This document shows positions 1-6,023 of a stretch of 16,005 nucleotides of DNA, in pieces. Every line of letters begins with the position of its first letter. Position 1 is the stretch's first letter. The notes below the pieces were generated by a model. It saw nothing but the letters and a program-made list of their open reading frames with translations, did no database searches and was not told where the DNA came from. The position numbers were made by a program, and so were the translations under genes. The stretch spans positions 1-16,005 of the forward strand of contig DATKOR010000022.1 in NCBI GenBank assembly GCA_035524495.1, given 5' to 3'. This DNA is from CAIKZZ01 sp035524495. Lineage in GTDB: Bacteria; Pseudomonadota; Gammaproteobacteria; Steroidobacterales; Steroidobacteraceae.

Positions 1-138
1 AGCCTTGAACTCACCACCGTGCTTCTCCGCCATCACCTTGGTCAGCGCCGCCGTCAGCGTCGTCTTCCCATGGTCCACGTGCCCAATCGTCCCCACGTTC
101 ACGTGCGGCTTCGTACGCTGGAATTTTTCCTTAGACAC
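1..138 (-). CDS. tuf: Elongation factor Tu, N-terminal fragment (runs off left edge)
   Basis: Encodes the first 46 residues of EF-Tu, the GTPase that carries aminoacyl-tRNA to the ribosome. The fragment shows the family start (SKEKFQRTKPHVNVGTIGHV) and the P-loop GHVDHGKT at residues 19-26. The start is GTG at 138-136, chosen because the second residue is the usual Ser/Ala of EF-Tu and because an AAGGAG Shine-Dalgarno sequence lies a few bases upstream. The rest of the gene is outside the window. It sits behind three tRNA genes, the classic tyr-gly-thr-tuf order of beta- and gammaproteobacteria, and is probably transcribed with them from the promoter at 693-721. Codon use is odd for such a highly expressed gene: five of six Thr codons are ACG, and three of five Gly codons are GGG. 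Identity is certain; it could be either of two tuf copies. Confidence 0.97.
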   Translation of the reverse strand, partial: MSKEKFQRTKPHVNVGTIGHVDHGKTTLTAALTKVMAEKHGGEFKA

Positions 139-180
139 GGCAGCTTCTCCTTCTGGGGGGCCTTCTCACCCCGTCGCAAC

Positions 181-259
181 GCCCGCGCCTTCAGGCGGTG
201 CGGGCCATCATTAATAAGTACCCTTCGATCGACTCTCATCGCCGCGTCTTGGCGCGGCG
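181..259 (-). other. Structured spacer/leader between tRNA-Thr and tuf with two hairpins
   Basis: The 126-nt spacer between the tRNA-Thr 3' end and the tuf start holds two inverted repeats in the transcribed (minus) sense. The first, at 240-259, is a perfect 7-bp stem CGCCGCG/CGCGGCG with a 6-nt loop. The second, at 181-205, is a 5-bp plus 4-bp GC stem capped by a TGAA loop, with a 3-nt bulge. Neither is followed by a U-tract, so neither looks like an intrinsic terminator. They are more likely RNA-processing or stability elements separating the tRNAs from the tuf message. The function is inferred; only the repeats are seen. Confidence 0.4.
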
Positions 260-264
260 GCATC

Positions 265-340
265 TGGTGCCCACGAGCGGGATCGAACCGCTGACCTCGT
301 CCTTACCAAGGACGCACTCTACCGACTGAGCTACGTGGGC
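265..340 (-). tRNA. tRNA-Thr (anticodon GGU)
   Basis: A 76-nt cloverleaf with CCA encoded. The 7-bp acceptor stem is GCCCACG/CGTGGGC, the T-arm carries GGTTCGATCC, and the 5-bp anticodon stem CGTCC/GGACG closes a 7-nt loop TTGGTAA with anticodon GGU. It reads ACC and ACU codons. It is the third tRNA of the array and the one nearest tuf, matching the thrT position in the conserved tyr-gly-thr-tuf operon. Confidence 0.97.
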
Positions 341-421
341 CTAAGTCCGCGTCCTCGCAGGGATTTCGCCCTGCCACCGATCCGCCGTCGCCCGCCAGCC
401 CGGCCCCGTCGCCCGTGGATC

Positions 422-495
<74 letters not shown>

Positions 496-590
496 CTTGA
501 CCAACCTGCCGATCCGACCGCGCCGGTCCGTTCACGCAGCTGCCTGATCCGTCCGCCCCACCGCCCCGCGACCGCCCCCGGCCCAGAGAC

Positions 591-676
<86 letters not shown>

Positions 677-692
677 GGCAAATGAGCCGCGT

Positions 693-721
693 ATTTTCGG
701 GCCAGAGTCCAACCCTGTCAA
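693..721 (-). promoter_or_regulatory. Sigma70-type promoter of the tRNA-tuf operon
   Basis: The minus strand carries a perfect -35 box TTGACA (721-716), a 17-bp spacer, and a -10 box GAAAAT (698-693, 4 of 6 consensus). A GC-rich discriminator (ACGCGGC) follows, and tRNA-Tyr begins about 10 nt after the expected start. A GC-rich discriminator is typical of stable-RNA promoters under stringent control; that regulation is inferred here. The -35 box lies about 13 bp past the flagellar terminator. Confidence 0.75.
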
Positions 722-733
722 TGCCTTCGGCGC

Positions 734-788
734 GAAAACGACCCCGCCCGGCGGGCCCTCAAGCGGGCGGCGCCGGGACGCGGGGTCG
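734..788 (-). terminator. Intrinsic terminator of the flagellar operon
   Basis: In the minus-strand sense a 9-bp GC stem CGACCCCGC / GCGGGGTCG (788-780 with 747-739) encloses a GC-rich, self-complementary interior and is followed at once by TTTTCGCG. It starts 27 nt after the stop of the DUF2802 gene and ends just before the tRNA promoter. The U-tract is only four bases, so termination may be incomplete. The large interior (about 32 nt) can itself fold, which lengthens the stem. Confidence 0.6.
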
Positions 789-815
789 ATCGGAGGGGGT
801 CTTGGGCGCTTCGGG

Positions 816-1220
816 TCAGCCGGCGCGGCGGCGCGCGCCGTGCACGAGGGAAACGAGGTCGGCCTCGCCCTGGGAGAGGCCGAAGTGCGACACCAGGCGC
901 TCGGCGTCGGCACCGCCCCGGACCATCGCGATCGCGTGGTCGAAGGGCCGGCCGTCACCGCGCAGCTCGATCTGGCCGAGCCGGTCGCCGAGCTGGCTCG
1001 CGACCTGTTCGAGGCGCCGGATGCGGTCCCCGACCCGCGAGCCGAGCCCGAGCGCGTTCGCGAGGTCGGCCTTGACGGTCACGAGGTCGGCCTCGAGGAC
1101 CTCGAGGCGCCGTTCGAGCCTGCGCCGCGCGCGGGCCGAGAGTGCCCAGGCGATCAGCAGGCAGGCCAGGATCCCGCCACCCAGGGCGGCCGCGGTCAGC
1201 GTCGGCAGGTCGTAGTTCAT
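816..1220 (-). CDS. DUF2802 family membrane-anchored coiled-coil protein
   Basis: 134 residues, with no established function. The N-terminus has one probable membrane helix (about residues 9-28). A basic, heptad-like helical stretch follows (about 29-88), rich in Arg, Leu and Glu and likely a coiled coil facing the cytoplasm. The C-terminal piece (about 93-127) ends in a GGADAERLVSHFGLSQGEAD segment that resembles a helix-turn-helix and is the DUF2802 signature. Its ATG overlaps the motD stop (ATGA), so the two are probably translationally coupled, and it is the last gene of the operon. In Pseudomonas and Vibrio flagellar loci a DUF2802 gene follows cheW, which suggests a role in motility or chemotaxis; that role is inferred. 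Recognised from its C-terminal motif and its place. Confidence 0.8.
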   Translation of the reverse strand: MNYDLPTLTAAALGGGILACLLIAWALSARARRRLERRLEVLEADLVTVKADLANALGLGSRVGDRIRRLEQVASQLGDRLGQIELRGDGRPFDHAIAMVRGGADAERLVSHFGLSQGEADLVSLVHGARRRAG

Positions 1221-2203
1221 GTGTGGTCCTTCCCGTCGGCGGGATTGTGCTTTTCGAGGACGGTCGGGCCCTCGTGCCCGGCGGCCGCGCCCCTGAGTAC
1301 CTCGTCGACGGGGTCGCTCGCCCCGTCGGCGCGCTTTTGTTCCATGACGACGACGACGACGCGGCGGTTGGTGTTGCGGCCGTCGGCGCTGTCGTTCGAT
1401 GCCACCGGCCGGAATTCACCGAGCCCGAGCACCTGCATCCTGAGCGGGTCGACGCCCGCCTTGGTGAACAGTTGCACCACGTTCGCGGCGCGTGCCGCCG
1501 ACAGCTCCCAGTTCGACGGGAACACCGAGGTGCGGATCGGCCGGTTGTCGGTGTGGCCCTCGACGCGGATCGCGTTCGGGAAGGGCTTCAGGATCTCGGC
1601 GATCTTGTTGAGCACCGGCACCGCGCCCGGCGAGACCGTCGCGACGCCGCTCGGGAACAGGATGTCCGTCTTGATCTCGACCTCGAGCGCGAACGGCGTC
1701 TGGCGCACGTGCACGACGTTCTGGTCGATGAGCCCCTGCAGGGCCTTGCGGACGTCGTCGGCCATCTTGAAGAGCGCGTACTTGGGGTCGTCGCCGGCGC
1801 CCTTCGCATGCCCCTGCTCCGGCCCCTGGGCGGTCTCGCCGCCGGGATTGGGCTTGGGTTCGTCGGCGCCGCCGGTGAACTTGAGGTCGTGGCGCACGGG
1901 CCCGGTGTCGACCGGGCGCGGGTCGCGCAGCTTCATGAGCGCGGTCGGGCGCACGCCGGTCAGGTGCTGGTCGCCGCCCTTGCCGCTCGAGTCCTTCTCG
2001 ACGGTGATCGGCGTCGTCGTCTTCGGCGCGCCGCGAAACGCCGCGACCAGCGAATCGGACAGCACCCGGTACTTGCCCTCGTTGACCGAGGACATCGCGT
2101 ACATCACGGTGAAGAGCGCGAACAAGAGCGTCACGAGGTCGCCGTAGGGGATCGCCCACGCCTCGTGGTTCAGGTGCTCCTCGTGCTTCTTCTTGCGCGC
2201 CAT
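1217..2203 (-). CDS. motD: Flagellar stator protein MotD (MotB family)
   Basis: 328 residues; the peptidoglycan-anchored stator subunit that pairs with MotC. A short basic cytoplasmic start is followed by one membrane helix (about 20-38) with the proton-binding Asp at D22 (motif PYGDLVTLLFALF). After a plug-like segment and a Pro/Gly-rich periplasmic linker (about 60-150), an OmpA-type peptidoglycan-binding domain occupies about 175-290, with GHTDNRPI at 216-223, NWELSAARA, and GRNTNRRV. A roughly 38-residue hydrophilic tail follows. It is called MotD rather than MotB because it follows a MotC-like gene in a polar-flagellum operon. The gap to motC is 12 nt, and its stop overlaps the start of the DUF2802 gene. 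An Asp at the ion site and the MotC/D type suggest proton drive, which is inferred. Confidence 0.93.
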   Translation of the reverse strand: MARKKKHEEHLNHEAWAIPYGDLVTLLFALFTVMYAMSSVNEGKYRVLSDSLVAAFRGAPKTTTPITVEKDSSGKGGDQHLTGVRPTALMKLRDPRPVDTGPVRHDLKFTGGADEPKPNPGGETAQGPEQGHAKGAGDDPKYALFKMADDVRKALQGLIDQNVVHVRQTPFALEVEIKTDILFPSGVATVSPGAVPVLNKIAEILKPFPNAIRVEGHTDNRPIRTSVFPSNWELSAARAANVVQLFTKAGVDPLRMQVLGLGEFRPVASNDSADGRNTNRRVVVVVMEQKRADGASDPVDEVLRGAAAGHEGPTVLEKHNPADGKDHT

Positions 2204-2215
2204 GGGATCCGGCGC

Positions 2216-2959
2216 CTAGTGGTGCAGGTACGACTTGAGCTTGGCCTCGATGTTCCGAGGGTTCTCGCCCTGGGCGATCGAGATGATGCCCTCGATGCAC
2301 ATCTGCCGGACCTGCGTCTGGCCGTGGATCACCGACTTCAGCTTCGAGGCCATCGGCAGGAAAAACAGGTTCGCGAGCCCGATGCCGTAAATCGTCGCGA
2401 TGAACGCCGCGGCGATGCCGTGGCCGAGCTTGGAGGGGTCGGCGAGGTTCTGCATCACCGCCATCAGGCCCATGACCGCGCCGATGATGCCGAGCGTCGG
2501 CGAGTAGATGCCCATGCCCTCGAAGACCTTCGCGGCGGCGTTGTCGGCGTGCTCGCGCACCTCGAGCTCGATCTCGAGCAGGTTCCTGATCGCGTCGGGC
2601 TCGCCGCCGTCGACGAGCGCCTGCAGGCCCTTCTTCATGAAGTCGTCTTTCTCGGTCTCGACCGCCGACTCGAGGCCGAGCAGCCCCTGCTTGCGCGCGA
2701 TGTTGCTCCACTCGACGATCTTCGCAATCGTCGCGTCGGGCGCCATCGACGGCGGCTTGAACACCCAGCCGATGATCCTGAGCGCGCGCTTGAAGGTGCC
2801 GAGCGGCGTCTGCACGAAGATCGCGGCGAAGGTGCCGATCACGACGATGACGAATGCCGCGGCACCGAGCAGCGCCTTGACGCCGCTGCCCTTCAGGATG
2901 CTGCCGCCGATGATCGACACGAAGGCGAGCACGATGCCGACGATGCTGAGGATGTCCAT
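2216..2959 (-). CDS. motC: Flagellar stator protein MotC (MotA family)
   Basis: 247 residues; the ring-forming stator subunit that couples ion flow to rotor torque through FliG. It has four membrane helices (about 4-22, 29-50, 153-172, 181-203) and a large cytoplasmic loop between the second and third. The loop holds ARKQGLLGLE, which places R89 and E97 eight residues apart like the torque residues R90 and E98 of E. coli MotA. P154 and P202 sit at the positions of MotA P173 and P222. It starts 20 nt after the fliA stop behind only a weak ribosome binding site, so reinitiation from fliA is plausible. In Pseudomonas-type loci chemotaxis genes separate fliA and motC; here nothing does. Confidence 0.93.
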   Translation of the reverse strand: MDILSIVGIVLAFVSIIGGSILKGSGVKALLGAAAFVIVVIGTFAAIFVQTPLGTFKRALRIIGWVFKPPSMAPDATIAKIVEWSNIARKQGLLGLESAVETEKDDFMKKGLQALVDGGEPDAIRNLLEIELEVREHADNAAAKVFEGMGIYSPTLGIIGAVMGLMAVMQNLADPSKLGHGIAAAFIATIYGIGLANLFFLPMASKLKSVIHGQTQVRQMCIEGIISIAQGENPRNIEAKLKSYLHH

Positions 2960-2979
2960 GGCTCAACGCCGCGGCGGGC

Positions 2980-3741
2980 TCAACGCCCCTGCCGCCAGTC
3001 CTCCATCCGCGCCCGGAGGCGCACCAGCGCCTGGCCATGGATCTGGCAGACGCGCGATTCGCTGACGTCGAGCACCGCGCCGATTTCCCGCAGGTTCAGC
3101 TCGTCGTCGTAGTAGAGCGACAGCACCAGCTTCTCGCGCTCCGGCAGGCCCTCGATCGCCGCGGCCAGCGCCTTGCGAAAGTCCTCGTCCTCGAGGTCGT
3201 CCTGCGGCCCCGGGTTGTCGTCGCGCGCATGCGCCGCCGGGCCGTCGTCGTCGCTCGAGCCCATCTGGTCGAAGCTGAACAGCCGGCAGCTCGCGGCGTC
3301 GGCGATCGCGCGGTGGTAGTCCTCGACGCTGATGCCGAGCGCCTGCGCGACGTCGCTGGCGCGCGCCTCGCGGCCGGTCTCGTTCTCGATCCGGCGCACG
3401 ACCTCGGACATCTCGCGCACCGTGCGGTGCACCGAGCGCGGGGTCCAGTCGGACTTGCGGACCTCGTCGAGCATCGCGCCGCGGATGCGGATGCCGGCGT
3501 AAGTCTCGAAGTTCGCCCCCTTGCTCGCCGTGTAGTGGCGCGCCGCGTCGAGCAGGCCGATCATGCCGGCCTGAATAAGGTCGTCGACCTCGACGTTCGG
3601 CGGCATGCGGCTCACCAGGTGGTAAGCGATCCGCTTGACGAGGTCGGCATGACGCAGGACGAGTTCGTCCTGCGTAATTCCAGCCGGGCTCGACCCTGCT
3701 GCGGGCCGTGCAGCCTCGGCGTACTGCTGTCTTGCTCTCAT
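2980..3741 (-). CDS. fliA: RNA polymerase sigma factor FliA (sigma28)
   Basis: 253 residues from the ATG at 3741. That start is preferred over the longer open frame because it overlaps the flhG stop (ATGA), and the upstream 29 codons read as low-complexity, Arg-rich sequence inside flhG. Sigma2 spans about 26-100 (DLIQAGMIGLLDAARHY, FETYAGIRIRGAMLDEVR), sigma3 about 100-150, and sigma4 about 195-247 (LPEREKLVLSLYYDDELNL, SESRVCQIHGQALVRLR). A flexible acidic linker (about 160-187) joins sigma3 and sigma4, as is usual in this family. It directs RNA polymerase to late flagellar genes such as flagellin and is normally held by FlgM until the hook is complete. It lies in a sigma54-led transcript, so sigma54 probably controls its synthesis. 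Confidence 0.96.
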   Translation of the reverse strand: MRARQQYAEAARPAAGSSPAGITQDELVLRHADLVKRIAYHLVSRMPPNVEVDDLIQAGMIGLLDAARHYTASKGANFETYAGIRIRGAMLDEVRKSDWTPRSVHRTVREMSEVVRRIENETGREARASDVAQALGISVEDYHRAIADAASCRLFSFDQMGSSDDDGPAAHARDDNPGPQDDLEDEDFRKALAAAIEGLPEREKLVLSLYYDDELNLREIGAVLDVSESRVCQIHGQALVRLRARMEDWRQGR

Positions 3742-4607
3742 TGCAACGCGCCTACGCCCGAATGCGCCATCACCAGGCGTTCGAGGAAGAACTCCAGATG
3801 GCCGCGTGCTCCGCCGGGCACCGCCCATGTATCGGCGCGGCCGGCGAGTTTCTTGAATCCCTGTGCGGCCACCGAGCCCGGAAAGGCCTCGACGACCGCC
3901 GACTGGCGTTGCACCGCGCGGCGCAGGAACTCGTCGTACGGGATCGACCCGACGTAGTCGAGCGTCACATCGAGAAACCGGTCACAGACCCGGGCCAGCT
4001 TTTGGTACAGGTCCTGGCCCTCGCCCGGGCTGCGGGTCTGGTTGGCCAGCACCCTGAAGTTCTGCACCCGGTGCTCGCGGGACAGCACCTTGATGAGCGC
4101 GTAGGCGTCGGTCAGCGAGGCCGGCTCGTCGCAGACGACGATCAGCACGTGGTGCGCGGCGCGCGCGAAGGTCAGCACGCTGTCGTGGAGCCCCGCGGCG
4201 GTGTCGATCAGGAGCGTGTCGACGCGCTGGCCGAGGTCGCTGAATGCGCGGATGAGCCCGGCGTGCTCGAGCGCGCCCAGGTTCGCCATCTGGCGGATCC
4301 CCGAGCTCGCCGGCACGACGCGGATGCCGCGCGGCCCCTCGACGATGATCTCCTCGAGCACGCGCTCGCCGGAGAGCACGTGCGAGAGGTTCCAGCGCGG
4401 CTGCAGGCCGAGCACGACATCGATGTTGGCGAGGCCGAGATCGGCGTCGAGCACCAGCACCGACTGGCCGCGCTCGGCGAGCGCGACCGCGAGGTTGGCG
4501 GTGACGTTGGTCTTGCCGACGCCGCCCTTGCCGCCGGTGACGGCGATGACCTTGACGGGCCTGCTGGGCAGCGGGCGCGGCGGGTCGAAGGGTTTCCAGT
4601 TAGCCAT
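3738..4607 (-). CDS. flhG: Flagellar number regulator FlhG (FleN), MinD-like ATPase
   Basis: 289 residues from the ATG at 4607, which has an AAGGTGG Shine-Dalgarno sequence; an upstream ATG at 4649 is in frame but lies deeper inside flhF. It is a deviant Walker A ATPase of the MinD/ParA class: GKGGVGKTN at 26-34, DADLGLAN at 54-61, and IDTAAG at 134-139. The C-terminus (GHLEFFLERLV) matches FleN of Pseudomonas closely. In polar flagellates FlhG limits flagellar number by acting on FlhF and on the FleQ-type master regulator. The N-terminal DQAxxLR motif that some FlhG proteins use to stimulate FlhF is not seen, as in FleN. The gene overlaps flhF by 8 nt upstream and fliA by 4 nt downstream. 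Confidence 0.94.
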   Translation of the reverse strand: MANWKPFDPPRPLPSRPVKVIAVTGGKGGVGKTNVTANLAVALAERGQSVLVLDADLGLANIDVVLGLQPRWNLSHVLSGERVLEEIIVEGPRGIRVVPASSGIRQMANLGALEHAGLIRAFSDLGQRVDTLLIDTAAGLHDSVLTFARAAHHVLIVVCDEPASLTDAYALIKVLSREHRVQNFRVLANQTRSPGEGQDLYQKLARVCDRFLDVTLDYVGSIPYDEFLRRAVQRQSAVVEAFPGSVAAQGFKKLAGRADTWAVPGGARGHLEFFLERLVMAHSGVGALQ

Positions 4608-5994
4608 GGGTCGCCACCTTGCCGAAATGCGTTGCGAGATATGCGTCATCCACCGAGTCGATCGCGCCGCCGCCGGCAGCGAGCTCGATGGCCCTCTTGA
4701 TCAGCCACGCGCGCTTCTGCGCGGCGGAATACAGGTCGTCCGGGATCTTCTGGCCGTTGGTGAGCCAGGCGAGCGGCAGCGCGTGGCGCAGCGCCACCGA
4801 CAGCACGCCGCCGAGGTTCCCGGCCTCGTCGACCTTCGTGATCACCAGCCCCTCGGGGCGCACCGGCGCGTAGGCGCGCACGACTTCCTCGAGCGCGCCC
4901 TGCTCACCGTTGGCGCCGAGCGCGAGCAGCGTGCGCACGCGCCGCGACGGCCCGACCAGCGTCGCGAACTGCTCCGACAGCCGCGCGTCGCGCGGGCTCA
5001 TGCCGGCGGTGTCGATCAGCACCAGCCGCCGCGTGGCCAGCGTCGCGAGCACGCTGTCGAGCTCGCGGGCGCTCGCGGCGACGTGCATCGGCACGCCGAG
5101 GATGCGCGCAAAGGTCGCGAGCTGGTCGCGCGCGCCGATGCGGAAGTGGTCGAGGCTGACGAGCGCGACGCTGTTGGCGCCGTTGCGCACCGCCCAGCGC
5201 GCGGCGATCTTCGCGATCGTCGTCGTCTTGCCGACGCCGGTCGGCCCGACCAGCGCGTAGGTGCCGCCGGTCATCAGCGTGCCGTGCTCGATCGCGGCCA
5301 GGTGGCGCAGCAGCATCGCGGGCGCGATGCGCCCCGCGGCGTGCACGCTGGTCGCGGCCGGGACCTTGTCGGCGAGCATGCGCGCGATGTCGGGCGCCAC
5401 GCCGAGCACGCTCAGGTCCTTCAGCACCAGCGCCTTCAGCGGCTCGCGCCGCAGGCGGTCGCTCCACGCGAGGCTCGCGAGCTGGTCCTGCAACAGCGAG
5501 CGCAGCGACTCGACCTCGCGGCGCATTGCCATCAGCGACTCGTCCTGGGCCCACACGACCTGCGGCCGCGGCGCCGCCGCCGGGATCTCGTCGGCACGCG
5601 CCGCGGGCGGCGGTGCGGCGCGGGCCGCGGCCGGCCGGGCGCTGCCGGCGCGCGCCGTCGCGGCGGCGGGCGGCGTGGCCTCGGGCGTCGACTCGTCGGA
5701 CGCGCGCGGCGTGGCCGGGGCACGCGGCGCGGCCGGCTGCGGTGGTGCAGCGGCCGGGCGCGGCGCCTCGGGAGCGCGCGCGGCGCTCTCCGGCTGCGCC
5801 GCCGGTGCGGCGGAGGGCCGGATGCGCTTCAGCGCGTCCTCGATCAGCGACTCGTCGTAGTCGATCGCGGTGATGAGCTCGATGCCGCCGTCGACGCGGC
5901 GGTTCGAAATGATGACGGCGTCGGGGCCCTGCTCGGTGCGCACCTGCTCGAGCGCCTCGCGCATCGAATCCGCCACGAATCTCTTGATCTTCAT
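4600..5994 (-). CDS. flhF: Flagellar placement GTPase FlhF (SRP family)
   Basis: 464 residues. FlhF marks the pole where the flagellum is built. The N-terminal B domain (about 1-58, MKIKRFVADSMREALEQVR) is joined by a very long Ala/Pro/Arg linker (about 60-147) to the N and G domains of SRP GTPases. G-domain motifs are GPTGVGKTTT at 250-259, SLDHFRIGARDQ at 280-291, DTAG at 328-331, and TKVDEAGNLGG at 386-396. The start has a good GGGAGG site within the 29-nt gap after flhA. It is about 35 residues longer than the Pseudomonas protein, owing to the linker, whose codons are almost all GC-rich. It is cotranscribed with its partner flhG, which it overlaps. Confidence 0.95.
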   Translation of the reverse strand: MKIKRFVADSMREALEQVRTEQGPDAVIISNRRVDGGIELITAIDYDESLIEDALKRIRPSAAPAAQPESAARAPEAPRPAAAPPQPAAPRAPATPRASDESTPEATPPAAATARAGSARPAAARAAPPPAARADEIPAAAPRPQVVWAQDESLMAMRREVESLRSLLQDQLASLAWSDRLRREPLKALVLKDLSVLGVAPDIARMLADKVPAATSVHAAGRIAPAMLLRHLAAIEHGTLMTGGTYALVGPTGVGKTTTIAKIAARWAVRNGANSVALVSLDHFRIGARDQLATFARILGVPMHVAASARELDSVLATLATRRLVLIDTAGMSPRDARLSEQFATLVGPSRRVRTLLALGANGEQGALEEVVRAYAPVRPEGLVITKVDEAGNLGGVLSVALRHALPLAWLTNGQKIPDDLYSAAQKRAWLIKRAIELAAGGGAIDSVDDAYLATHFGKVATHG

Positions 5995-6023
5995 CGGTCC
6001 TCCCGTCGTCGTTCAGCGCGGGC

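Noticed and set aside
3742..3828. Longer N-terminus for FliA starting at 3828
   Set aside because: The extra residues are Arg/Gly-rich and lie wholly inside flhG. The ATG at 3741 overlaps the flhG stop and gives the family length.
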